Below are positions 1 through 8,209 of a DNA stretch of 40,950 nt, piece after piece. The position numbers were made by a program, and so were the translations under genes. How positions within the stretch are numbered: position 1 is the stretch's first letter; each line of letters opens with the position of its first letter. The notes under the pieces are model-generated. The model was not told where the DNA came from. It saw only the letters and a program-made list of their open reading frames with translations, and did no database searches. The stretch comes from JAVBNT01 sp031551355 (GTDB lineage Bacteria > Vulcanimicrobiota > CADAWZ01), in contig JAVBNT010000026.1 in assembly GCA_031551355.1 (NCBI GenBank), positions 1-40,950 on the forward strand, in the 5' to 3' direction.

Positions 1-139
1 GATACCCATCATATAAAAACTATCCGGTATTTTTACAGTGATAATTCTTTTTTGCAAATCATTTGATAATGGCCACGGCATATTTGTATTCTTCACGTGC
101 ATTATAAAGTATTGTCTACATTTGTGCAGTTTGCTCTAA
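1..139. repeat. Dispersed repeat, copy 1 (left edge cut by window)
   Basis: This stretch aligns with 13468-13601 in the same orientation. Shared blocks include GATACYCAT near the left, ATTTGATAAT, ACGGCATATTTGTA, TATTRTCTACATTT and the right terminus CAGTTTGCTCTAA. Copy 2 has matching inverted termini (TTAGAGCAAC...); here the left terminus falls just outside the window. Identity is moderate, judged by eye. It holds no transposase and is too short for one. Confidence 0.6.
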
Positions 140-146
140 TATTAAA

Positions 147-212
147 ATCTAAATCAATTCAAACAGGCGAAGATGTGAAGACAAATCAAATTTCTACGAA
201 TGAGGCGTAATC
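147..212. repeat. Half copy of the TAAA...TTTA stem-loop element
   Basis: The block starting AAATCAATTCAAACAGG and the following AAGATG match the left arm of the element at 18870-18998. The degenerate core TTTCTACGAATGAGGCGTA corresponds to TTTTGACGAGTGAAACGTA there. The right half is missing, so it cannot close the hairpin. It lies directly upstream of a full element at 240-367. Confidence 0.55.
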
Positions 213-239
213 ATTTGGCTTTTCAATACCTTAAATAAT

Positions 240-367
240 TAAATGCAGTGAATTGGGCCGGAAGGCTAAGGCAAAGCAGATTTCGACGAGTGAGACGTAG
301 GTTTTCTACGTCGCAGCGAGCGAATATCTGCTTTGACGACGCATGCCGGTCCAATTCACTGCATTTA
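240..367. repeat. Full stem-loop element A (TAAA...TTTA, 128 bp)
   Basis: The outer arms TAAATGCAGTGAATTGG and CCAATTCACTGCATTTA are exact complements. Inside, AAAGCAGAT pairs with ATCTGCTTT and ACGTAG pairs with CTACGT near the tip. Core text GACGAGTGAGACGTAG ... GAGCGAATAT ... TTGACGACGCATGC recurs in two copies at 18870-19123. The right terminus TTTA (364-367) contains the stop codon of the zinc-ribbon gene read on the minus strand. One strand of the whole unit can fold into one long hairpin. Confidence 0.8.
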
Positions 368-1000
368 GCGGAAGAAGAGCCAACATAGGAAAGCAAACAA
401 AACAAAGCCGGTCAATAATATCCCTACGGCGCAAAAAGACGTTTTCCAAAACTCAAACTGGCCGAGCAAATTTTTCTGCGTATAGAGATCTTTGGTCTTA
501 AACACAAACAATCTGGCAAAATAATATAAAGAGATAATGGAAATAAAACCTATTCCCAGAATAATGGCAAAAAACGGCAAATATCCTCTGAACCCAATCC
601 CCCAGCAAATGGCAAAGGAAAACAGAATACCGGCAACTCCCCAAAGATAGCGCACAACGGAGGTTTTATTAACTTCAGGAAGTTCCTCATCGAAAACCTT
701 AACTTTAGGACGGTCGGCAGGTTCGATATACTGGTAATCATCATCCCCGGGCAGAAGAGACAGGGCCATTTTTTCCGCTAAAGTCTCTTCTTCTTCATTG
801 ATGTATTTATTAATCTGAGCAGCTTTTTTCTCTCCGGTAATTTCGGTTCTTAAAGAATCACCGGCAGTTTCTTCATCCGGTTGATTTTCATTTACGGGAG
901 GGCTTATAGTGCCTTTTTTGTGATCATACCCTTCGCCGCCGCAAACGGTACAGTAATAATTGCGTCCCAACTGTCTGCCGCAGTTTTTACAAAAAGCCAT
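365..1000 (-). CDS. Zinc-ribbon membrane protein
   Basis: A 211-residue protein of unknown function. It opens with a zinc-ribbon pattern, CKNCG at residues 4-8 and CTVCG at 17-21, typical of small metal-binding folds in cytoplasmic N-termini. Residues ~25-110 are polar and acidic, probably disordered. Three hydrophobic segments follow at about 115-135, 138-162 and 187-210. It starts at an ATG nine bases after a GAGG site. It is the third gene of a likely operon with the S9 peptidase and the PqqD-like protein (21-22 bp gaps). Its TAA stop lies inside the end of a repeat element, so the native C-terminus may have been set by that insertion. No catalytic motif is visible. Confidence 0.8.
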   Translation of the reverse strand: MAFCKNCGRQLGRNYYCTVCGGEGYDHKKGTISPPVNENQPDEETAGDSLRTEITGEKKAAQINKYINEEEETLAEKMALSLLPGDDDYQYIEPADRPKVKVFDEELPEVNKTSVVRYLWGVAGILFSFAICWGIGFRGYLPFFAIILGIGFISIISLYYFARLFVFKTKDLYTQKNLLGQFEFWKTSFCAVGILLTGFVLFAFLCWLFFR

Positions 1001-1021
1001 AAAATACTACCTCTATATAAA

Positions 1022-1372
1022 CTATTTACCGCCGACTTCTTCCAAATTGGCAAACTCGATCATTTCGCATCTTTCGAGATACTGCATAAAACTCTGCAAC
1101 CTTTCAATTGCATCTTCACAGGAAAATTCCTGTTTGAACATCTCCCCTATTTCCGCCATCGTACGGCTGCCGTCACAGAGCATCCAGGTAAAGGTCCCCT
1201 CGCGGTCAAGCCTGACTTTTACGGTAGGACGTTTTAAAAGCGGCTCGATATACTTTTTGGCCAGATTATTAAAAAATCTCGGCTGGAAAACGGCCACCCG
1301 TCCGTCGCCGATATCCTCCCACTCCCTTTTGCGCAAAGGCTTTAACTCCAAAAAATTAACTTTTTTGCCCAT
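1022..1372 (-). CDS. PqqD-like peptide-binding (RRE-type) domain protein
   Basis: A 116-residue single-domain protein. The pattern VKVRLDREGTFTWMLCDG, then R-T-M-A-E-I and a helical C-terminus ending in LERCEMIEF, fits the PqqD/RiPP-recognition-element winged-helix family. Those proteins bind leader peptides for radical-SAM or other modifying enzymes, but no such enzyme or short precursor is seen here. It lies between the S9 peptidase and the zinc-ribbon protein with gaps of 22 and 21 bp, so co-transcription is likely. GAGGAAG precedes the ATG. Similar orphan PqqD-like proteins occur outside RiPP clusters, so a peptide-modification role is only one possibility. Confidence 0.75.
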   Translation of the reverse strand: MGKKVNFLELKPLRKREWEDIGDGRVAVFQPRFFNNLAKKYIEPLLKRPTVKVRLDREGTFTWMLCDGSRTMAEIGEMFKQEFSCEDAIERLQSFMQYLERCEMIEFANLEEVGGK

Positions 1373-1394
1373 AAAAATAACTTCCTCTTAACAC

Positions 1395-3410
1395 TTAATC
1401 TTTCCCGCCGGCAGACTCAGGATTCGGTTTACACCATTGATCCAGCCATTGGATACTCTCGTCAAAAACAACCATCATACTCTGGGGAAGAGGAAAAAAA
1501 TGTTCATCATCTTTTAAAACAACAAATTTTGACGGCACACCTTGTTTCTGCAGTGCCGTAAACATCTGGATTCCCTGATCAATGGTAGTTACCGAATCCA
1601 GTTCCCCATGGATAACCAAAACAGGGGTTTTAATTTTCTGTGCATGATTGTGCGGAGACCATTTTTCATACTGGTCTCTTGAAGTCCATGGAGTTCCTCC
1701 GAACATCAGTTCCACAAGCCACAAAGGGCTGGTTGTTCCGTAAAACGAGTTGAGCTCGTAAATACCGCACTGCGTGATAGCGCAAACAAACCTGTCCGTA
1801 TGACCAACTATCCAGTTAACCATGTAGCCGCCGTAAGAGCCGCCGGCAACGGCAATCTTTTTTTCATCTATAAACGGGTATTTATCAATTACATAATCGA
1901 TTCCCAGCATAAGGTCCTCATAAGGCTTGCCGCCCCAATCGAGAATAATCTCATCGGTAAACTTTTTACCGTAACCGATACTGCCCCTGGGGTTTATTTT
2001 TATAATTACATATCCTTTGGAAGCGTATGTCTGTGAATTTAATAATACATGCTTCTCGAATGAATCATTCCATCTGGCATAAGGACCGCCATGTATCTGT
2101 AAAACAGCCGGATATTTTTTTGACGGATCAAAATCAGGAGGTCTGACAATAAAGCCTTCAACATCAGTCTTGCCTGAGCCTTTAAATACAAAATGCTCAG
2201 CAGGCAGCATTTTTTTGGAAACGGTAATTTTTTGATTTACCGACGTAATTTTTTTGATATTTTTTCCGTCTGAATCCATTACAAAAAGTTCTTCCGGAGT
2301 ATTATCGGCGCTTTTTACAAAAGCAATTTTTCTGCCGTCTTTTGAGATTGAAAACTCATCGGCATAAAATCCGTCAACAACGGCTTCTATTTTGCCGCTT
2401 GCCGCAACATATCGAAAAAGATCCGTTTTTGTGCCTTTTTCTACAGGAAAATATATATATTTACTGTCCGGAGACCAAAAAAACGATGAAACCGGATATT
2501 TAAAGCCGTCCGTCAGGTTTTTAACCGTATTTGTATTGCGGTCATACAGCATCAGCACACCGCCATAAACGGAACGGTCAGCCCATTTTGTATATGCTAT
2601 ATATCTGGCATCGGGAGAATACTCTGCTTTGCTTCCAAAAGCGGCGGCCTTTGCATGCAAAGTTTTCTTGCCGCTGCCGTCCGTGGAAAAGGTCAAAAGT
2701 TCTGCGGTACTGTCTGTTGAGGGGTTTTTACCCATAATACAGCAAACTTCTTTGCCGTCAGGAGAAAGCGTATTGGCATATAAAAACAAATCACGCTCAG
2801 CTTCCGGTGTTATCTTCGTTATTTTCCGGTCGGATAAATTCATCAAAAACAAATGTACCCTGCTATTTACTTTATAATACAATTGCTCATAGGAGTTTAC
2901 CCTTACCTTCAATTTTTTATCGCCGCCGGCTTTATTACCGGCTTCATTTCTGTCAACCCTGGACAACAGGAGAAAGGACTTATTATCCTTAGACCATTTA
3001 AATCCGGAAATGCCTCTGGGCATGTCAGTAATCTTTACCGGTTCGCCGCCGTCAATATCCATCAGCCATAACTGCGAACCGCCTTTTCTCGTGGACAGAA
3101 ACGCTATTTTCCTGCCGTCATTCGACCACACCGGAGAATGATTCAGCTCGGAATCGGAAATTGTATACTGTTTCAAATCAGAGCCGTCACTGCGGCACAC
3201 CCATAAATTCGAACAAAATCTGTTTTCATCAAAATTGCAATTAAAAGCGGAAAACACAATCATCCTGCCGTCAGGTGAAAATGATGGAGCGACAACCGAT
3301 TTACATCCGGAAAGCAAATCCTTAGCTGTAAAAAAACTGTCATTTTCTGCAAAGGCGGGATACATGAAACAACAAAATAATAAAAACGCATATAAAAATT
3401 TTCTTACCAT
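1395..3410 (-). CDS. Secreted S9 family prolyl oligopeptidase-like peptidase
   Basis: A serine peptidase of the dipeptidyl aminopeptidase / acylaminoacyl peptidase type, 671 residues. The N-terminus is a Sec signal (FLYAFLLFCCFMYPAFA), placing it outside the inner membrane. Residues ~30-400 are TolB/WD-like beta-propeller repeats (PSFSPDGRMIVFSA, PVWSNDGRKIAFLS, and others) that gate the active site. The C-terminal hydrolase domain has the nucleophile in GGSYGGYMV (Ser ~525), Asp in HGELDSV (~605) and His in DDEHFF (~637), so the triad is complete. The ATG at 3410 is preferred over the TTG two codons earlier because GGAGG sits six bases before it. It heads the operon with the PqqD-like gene and probably feeds peptides to the OPT transporter encoded next door. 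Confidence 0.93.
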   Translation of the reverse strand: MVRKFLYAFLLFCCFMYPAFAENDSFFTAKDLLSGCKSVVAPSFSPDGRMIVFSAFNCNFDENRFCSNLWVCRSDGSDLKQYTISDSELNHSPVWSNDGRKIAFLSTRKGGSQLWLMDIDGGEPVKITDMPRGISGFKWSKDNKSFLLLSRVDRNEAGNKAGGDKKLKVRVNSYEQLYYKVNSRVHLFLMNLSDRKITKITPEAERDLFLYANTLSPDGKEVCCIMGKNPSTDSTAELLTFSTDGSGKKTLHAKAAAFGSKAEYSPDARYIAYTKWADRSVYGGVLMLYDRNTNTVKNLTDGFKYPVSSFFWSPDSKYIYFPVEKGTKTDLFRYVAASGKIEAVVDGFYADEFSISKDGRKIAFVKSADNTPEELFVMDSDGKNIKKITSVNQKITVSKKMLPAEHFVFKGSGKTDVEGFIVRPPDFDPSKKYPAVLQIHGGPYARWNDSFEKHVLLNSQTYASKGYVIIKINPRGSIGYGKKFTDEIILDWGGKPYEDLMLGIDYVIDKYPFIDEKKIAVAGGSYGGYMVNWIVGHTDRFVCAITQCGIYELNSFYGTTSPLWLVELMFGGTPWTSRDQYEKWSPHNHAQKIKTPVLVIHGELDSVTTIDQGIQMFTALQKQGVPSKFVVLKDDEHFFPLPQSMMVVFDESIQWLDQWCKPNPESAGGKD

Positions 3411-3536
3411 CAGCAACCTCCGTTATAAGTTATAAACTATATAAAGCTCTCTTTGGCAGCATACGGCTGTATTTAGGTCCACTGCAGGACGTAAGATACA
3501 ATATTTACTGCCTTTGCAAGCATATACTAAAAAAAC

Positions 3537-3566
3537 TGGACTGCCGCGCCTTAGGCTCGCAGTGAC
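3537..3566. repeat. Intergenic spacer repeat (short inverted type)
   Basis: The text CTGGACTGCCGCGCCTTAGG then CTCGCAGTGAC resembles CTGGATTGCCACGCC...GGCTCGCAAT, seen inverted at 13735-13775. It is a common style of degenerate genomic spacer repeat, with no coding content. Confidence 0.45.
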
Positions 3567-3631
3567 GGTTCACACGGCATTTAGAATATTTTTCATAGAA
3601 CCTTTATATATCCTCTTTACGTAAAAACATA

Positions 3632-3672
3632 TAAAAAATGCCGGGAGAAAAAGCCATTCTTCCCCCGGCATT
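3632..3672 (-). terminator. Rho-independent terminator of the OPT gene
   Basis: On the minus strand AATGCCGGG and CCCGGCATT form a nine-base stem, directly followed by TTTTTTAT. It lies just after the stop codon of the OPT transporter. Confidence 0.8.
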
Positions 3673-3685
3673 AAATCATAAGGTG

Positions 3686-5842
3686 TTATTCCTCTTTGTC
3701 CTTTTTATCTTCTTCATCGCTTTTTGTGTCCAAAGAAGTGTCTTTTTCTTCAGAGGAAACGTGTTTAGGTTCTTCGTCCTCCGGCTTTGCATCCTCTTTC
3801 TCAGGCTCAGCTTTTTTGCCTTCAGGAGCAGGTCCGGCAGCAAGCAGTTCACTGACGTTTTTAATCGGATAAACTGCCAGAGCATAGGCAACCAAAAGGA
3901 TGACCAGAATGCTGACGCCGAAATTCGGTGACTGGAAAATCTCAAACATCTTCACATTGACGACGTTCAGGGCCGCAAAACCAAGACCAATCAGCGCCTC
4001 TCCGGCAATCAGACCGGAGGCCACCAGCACGCCGGTATTCTCCGCCGCCTCCTTGATTTTAGCCGAAGCACCTTTTCTTTCAATAATGAAATCGACAACC
4101 CATTTTACCATGCCGCCGATAAATATCGCCGCTGTCGTTTCAAACGGCAGGTACATACCGACCGATACCAGCATCGGGCTTTTAACTTTAATCAGAATAA
4201 AAGCGACGCCCATAATCATACCGATGATGATAAGTCCCCAGGTCATATCCCCGCCGACAATACCGCGTGCCAGCATCGCCATCAGACCGGCCTGCGGAGC
4301 AGTATAAGTCTTGCCGCCAAGCCCGGCGCCACCGGCATTGAGATCACCCTGGTGCATAAGTGCCAGCACCAGAACCATTACAAATGCCGACGGTATAATA
4401 CCAATAATGTCGCCGAACTGCATTCTCCACGGAGTTCCGCCCAGTATATGGCCGACTTTCAAATCCTGCAGCATTTCACCGGCTACGGCTGCCGAGACAC
4501 AGATAACGGCGGCAACGCCAAGAACAGCGGCAACACCTTTATCGCCATGGGCTTTAAGCAGTACCATCAAAAGCGCGGCGATCACAACGGTGGCAATCGT
4601 CAGACCGCTGATCGGGTTGTTTGAAGAGCCAATCAAACCGACAAGATAGCCGGACACCGCCGCGAACAGGAAGCCGACGATAATCATTACAATGGCGACA
4701 ATGATCGCAGTCAAAATATTGGTAATAAAGAAATGGTAAATGATAACTGTGCCGACAAAAGCCAGGGCCAATAAAGCCAGAACGAGCTTGAAGTTGAGAT
4801 CCTGCTCCGTCCTGTCGTCGGTTGACTTTGTTCCGGCAGCTTTTTGGATATCGGTAACGGCACGTTTAAGACCAGTCACCAAACTGGCGCGCATATTATA
4901 GAGCGTGTAGATGGCACTGACAAGCATACCGCCGATGGCAATCGGTCTGACGATAAGTTTCCATATTTGCGTTGCCATATGGCCCATATCGGCAGCTTCG
5001 GTGCCGCCGGCCCTGACGATAAAAGCGGACAAATCAGGACCCAGCAGCCACATTACCAGCGGCACAAAAAGGCCCCAGGCCAGCAGTCCGCCGCTGAAGT
5101 TAAGGCAGGCCAGCACCGGACCGATGATATAACCGACGCCCATATAAGCGGGGCTGACGCCGGGGGTAGTAACAAAAATACCGCCCGTACCGTGAACAGG
5201 ATTTTCCTGTGAGTTAAGCGCAAGCTTGACACTGCTGGGCTGGAACGGGAAAAAACGTTCCCAGCTGGCGGCATAAAGTTTTGCTTCGCCGAGAATTTTG
5301 ATCAGCGCACCGATTCCCATGGCCTGCAGCAGGATACCGGCTCCGCCGACGCCCGACTGTCCGGCTTTATGAATTTCCGAGGCGGCAACCGATTCCGGGA
5401 ACGGCAGATCGTGATCATCGACCATTGCGCGGCGCAGAATGGTCACAAACATAATACCCATGAGACCGCCGACCAGCAGAATGGATACGCAGATCATATA
5501 ATGTTCCGGGGAAAGCAGGTCTTTCCAGAGCCCGGAAATGATGAATGCCGGAAGTGTGAATATTGCACCGGCAGCAACAGATTCGCCGATCGAACCGATC
5601 GTTCTGGCGATATTTTCTTCAAGAATCGAACCTTTATTTTTGCCTTTCCACAACCTCAGCAAAGCCATACCGATAACGGCGGCAGGGTATGTGGCGGCGA
5701 TAGTCATACCGGCTTTGAGGCCGAGGTAGGCGTTGGCGGCTCCGAGAACTACCGACATAATCAAACCGATCACAATCGCTCTGATTGTAAACTCGGTCAT
5801 ATTTGAGGATGCCGGTACGTATGGTTTGTATCCTTTTTCCAT
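3686..5842 (-). CDS. OPT family oligopeptide transporter
   Basis: A polytopic inner-membrane transporter of 718 residues. The start (PYVPASSNMTEFTIRAIVIG) and the next stretch AYLGLKAGMTIAATYPAAVI are typical of the prokaryotic OPT family, which imports oligopeptides or metal chelates by proton coupling. Many hydrophobic helices run to about residue 665. The last ~45 residues are a strongly charged, mostly acidic tail (EKEDAKPEDEEPKHVSSEEK onward) that does not look like part of the fold and is probably cytoplasmic and disordered. GGAGG lies about 13 bases before the ATG. It sits 47 bp downstream of an M20 peptidase on the same strand, a natural partner for intracellular hydrolysis of imported peptides. 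The substrate is not predictable from sequence. Confidence 0.92.
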   Translation of the reverse strand: MEKGYKPYVPASSNMTEFTIRAIVIGLIMSVVLGAANAYLGLKAGMTIAATYPAAVIGMALLRLWKGKNKGSILEENIARTIGSIGESVAAGAIFTLPAFIISGLWKDLLSPEHYMICVSILLVGGLMGIMFVTILRRAMVDDHDLPFPESVAASEIHKAGQSGVGGAGILLQAMGIGALIKILGEAKLYAASWERFFPFQPSSVKLALNSQENPVHGTGGIFVTTPGVSPAYMGVGYIIGPVLACLNFSGGLLAWGLFVPLVMWLLGPDLSAFIVRAGGTEAADMGHMATQIWKLIVRPIAIGGMLVSAIYTLYNMRASLVTGLKRAVTDIQKAAGTKSTDDRTEQDLNFKLVLALLALAFVGTVIIYHFFITNILTAIIVAIVMIIVGFLFAAVSGYLVGLIGSSNNPISGLTIATVVIAALLMVLLKAHGDKGVAAVLGVAAVICVSAAVAGEMLQDLKVGHILGGTPWRMQFGDIIGIIPSAFVMVLVLALMHQGDLNAGGAGLGGKTYTAPQAGLMAMLARGIVGGDMTWGLIIIGMIMGVAFILIKVKSPMLVSVGMYLPFETTAAIFIGGMVKWVVDFIIERKGASAKIKEAAENTGVLVASGLIAGEALIGLGFAALNVVNVKMFEIFQSPNFGVSILVILLVAYALAVYPIKNVSELLAAGPAPEGKKAEPEKEDAKPEDEEPKHVSSEEKDTSLDTKSDEEDKKDKEE

Positions 5843-5889
5843 ATAAAAAATGTAACCTCCGAATATTTATTACAAGAAACTTGTCTGAT

Positions 5890-7125
5890 TTACTGAAGAG
5901 CGATATGGGCGAAAACCTTGGCATCGCCGATTACGTTGGAAATACTGCAATTTTCGTTTGCCTGATGTGCCGTATCATTAAATCTGGCCCATACAACGAC
6001 AGGAAAATTCTTTTTGCGTATATGGGCGGCCACGGTACCGCCGCCGATTCCCGTAGGTCTGGCATCAACTTTGTAAACCTCCTTAATCGCTGCCGATATC
6101 GCCGTAACTGCCGGAGTATCGGGAGAGGTCTGCGGAGCGGCCTGTTCTTTCTGAACATACTGCATTTCTATTTTGACGTTATAATCTTTCTCAACACCGT
6201 CGCATATTTCCCTGATTCTGGAAGTTACTTCACCAAGGTCATAATCAGGAAGAACTCTGGAGTCGAGATAAAAAATGTCTTCGCCGGGAATTGAATTGAC
6301 ATTGGGAACATTGGCTTCTTTTTTGGTCGGTTCAAACGTACTTATTGAAGGGTGGAAAAGTTTATTTTCCTTGGGGAACAGATCGTAAAGTGCCTGCAGG
6401 CGGACCACAAGGTTCGAAGCGGCCTTAAATGCGTTAACTCCGCCGTCAGGCCTGCTGGCATGCGTCTGTTTGCCTTTGGTGATAAACTTAGTCCAAAGAA
6501 TCGACTTCTCGGCCACTTCAATAAGTGAGCCGTCTTCGCTGCCGGAATCGGGAACATATATTAAATCGTTCTTCGAGAAAAGATCGGGCTTCACTTCCAG
6601 AATATGCTGGATCCCGTCAATACTGCCCGTCTCTTCATCGGATATAAACAAAAGTCCGATGTTGCAGGAAGGAATCAACCCTTCTTCTTTGATGGCCTTA
6701 AGCATCAATATTGAGGAAACAATGCCCTGTTGGTTATCCTCTACACCCCTGCCGTAAAGAAAATCACCGTCGACTTTAAGTTCATACGGATCGGTATCCC
6801 AAAGCTTAAGCTCTCCGGGAGGAACTATATCAAGGTGACTCATAATCCACATGGTCCTTGACTGATCTTTGCCTTTGACGATATAGGCATGATTAGGTCT
6901 GGTACCTTCGGAAACAGCGCTGTTGGGAGCATTATATTCGGCAAACGAATCATAACCGATTTCATCCATAAATTCTTTTGCCTTGAGCGCTTTTTTCCAC
7001 TCACCTGTTCCGTCACTGCTCGGAGATAGTGCCGGTATGGCAGTCAATTCCCTCTGAATCCTGATTACATCTTCCCTTGAGGAATCAATGCGGGCAAAAA
7101 CCTTGCCCAAACGTTCTTTATCCAT
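5890..7125 (-). CDS. M20 family metallopeptidase (dipeptidase/deacylase type)
   Basis: A cytoplasmic co-catalytic zinc hydrolase of 411 residues. Metal and catalytic motifs appear in family order: SHLDIVPPGE (His and Asp), GRGVEDNQQG (bridging Asp), ISDEETGS (catalytic Glu and metal Glu), VPDSGSEDG (metal Asp) and a late His in FNDTAHQANEN. A dimerisation-type insert occupies the middle (~200-320). The ATG at 7125 is chosen because AAGGGGA lies eight bases upstream; the longer frame adds 11 residues without support. It precedes the OPT transporter gene in the same direction. The family covers dipeptidases, Xaa-His dipeptidases and N-acyl amino-acid hydrolases, and the exact substrate is unknown. 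Confidence 0.9.
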   Translation of the reverse strand: MDKERLGKVFARIDSSREDVIRIQRELTAIPALSPSSDGTGEWKKALKAKEFMDEIGYDSFAEYNAPNSAVSEGTRPNHAYIVKGKDQSRTMWIMSHLDIVPPGELKLWDTDPYELKVDGDFLYGRGVEDNQQGIVSSILMLKAIKEEGLIPSCNIGLLFISDEETGSIDGIQHILEVKPDLFSKNDLIYVPDSGSEDGSLIEVAEKSILWTKFITKGKQTHASRPDGGVNAFKAASNLVVRLQALYDLFPKENKLFHPSISTFEPTKKEANVPNVNSIPGEDIFYLDSRVLPDYDLGEVTSRIREICDGVEKDYNVKIEMQYVQKEQAAPQTSPDTPAVTAISAAIKEVYKVDARPTGIGGGTVAAHIRKKNFPVVVWARFNDTAHQANENCSISNVIGDAKVFAHIALQ

Positions 7126-7258
7126 TAACAGTCCCCTTCCAAAACATATAATATACATACATTATCAAGAGAGTTTATCTTCTGCCAAGATCCATGTATA
7201 TCCTTCAAAAAAACGATTTTTTGCAGGAGTTAGAGCTGATAAACAAAAGATTACATTT

Positions 7259-8125
7259 ATGCCGCACAAACAGAAAGACATACCGATTGAAAATCTGCTC
7301 GAACGTGAACTGCATATATATCTTAAACACAGAATTACAATAACTGAAGACCTCGTTTCAGAGCCAACCAAATGGCAGCATGTAAGAATTGCAAAAAGCG
7401 AAGGTTTCGGAAAAATACTGCTGCTTAACGGTATTGTCCAGTCGACGGAAAAAGATGAGTTTATCTACCATGAAGCTTTGGTGCATCCGGCATTGTCGCG
7501 TAACGCAAAAGCAAAAAAAGTCCTCATCCTCGGAGGAGCCGAAGGATGTGTACTGCGGGAAGCGGCAAAATACGGAAATGTGGAAAACATCACGATGATC
7601 GATATCGACGGCCATCTGATCCGGCTCTGCAGAAATCATCTGCCGGAATTTAACGCCGGAGCATTCCGAGAGCCCAGGCTAAGGTTAAGATGCACCGAAG
7701 CCGGTCAATATCTGAGAAACAGCGGCGAAATATTCGATGTAATAATAGACGACTTATCGGAGCTGTCCCCGCCGATACACCTGTTTGCCCAAAGGGCGGC
7801 AGTCTTTTACCAACACATCGCCGGCAGCCTGTCGGAAAACGGCATCTACTGCGCGCAGCTTCACAGTATAGCATATCCGGATGAAGGCCTGTCGGAATTT
7901 GCTTTGACTTTCATAAAACAATATCTCCCCTATATATTACCTTACAGGGTATTTATTCCGTCATTTTCCCATTACATGTGCTTCATACTGGCGTCCAAAA
8001 ATAAAATCGGCAAACCGCGGCAAACATTAGCTATGGAAACCGTCAAAAAGCTTAAATTTTACAGCGGAAAAATGGATGACGCAATGTTCACTCTGCCGAA
8101 AACTTTGGCAAAGTTCAAACAATAA
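7259..8125 (+). CDS. Spermidine synthase-like aminopropyltransferase
   Basis: A 288-residue protein with the polyamine aminopropyltransferase fold. A beta-rich N-terminus contains DEFIYHEALVHPAL, equivalent to the DEF-YHE block of SpeE. A Rossmann methyltransferase-like core follows with VLILGGAEGCVLREAAKYG (usually GGGDGG), an acidic strand-end MIDIDGHLIRLC, and DVIIDDLSELSPP where SpeE has a D-S/T-x-D-P loop. The altered nucleotide-binding and catalytic loops mean its substrate may not be putrescine. The start is uncertain: the first sensible ATG is at 7259, but the nearest GGAG lies ~30 bases upstream. It is divergent from the M20 gene, with 133 bp between them. No SpeD or other polyamine gene is nearby. 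Confidence 0.8.
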   Translation: MPHKQKDIPIENLLERELHIYLKHRITITEDLVSEPTKWQHVRIAKSEGFGKILLLNGIVQSTEKDEFIYHEALVHPALSRNAKAKKVLILGGAEGCVLREAAKYGNVENITMIDIDGHLIRLCRNHLPEFNAGAFREPRLRLRCTEAGQYLRNSGEIFDVIIDDLSELSPPIHLFAQRAAVFYQHIAGSLSENGIYCAQLHSIAYPDEGLSEFALTFIKQYLPYILPYRVFIPSFSHYMCFILASKNKIGKPRQTLAMETVKKLKFYSGKMDDAMFTLPKTLAKFKQ

Positions 8126-8209
8126 GTAAAAACTGTTGGTTATTTAATTACGCAGAAGTAATAAGTTTAATACGACGCCTTAATGTAAATATATTAAAGG
8201 ATGAATCGC

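Noticed and set aside
147..367. Possible CRISPR repeats
   Set aside because: The units are ~127 bp, self-complementary over their whole length, two or fewer per site, with no regular spacers and no cas genes.
3900..5806. Long plus-strand frames (90-145 residues) opposite the OPT transporter
   Set aside because: No ribosome sites and compositions typical of antisense to membrane helices; shadows.
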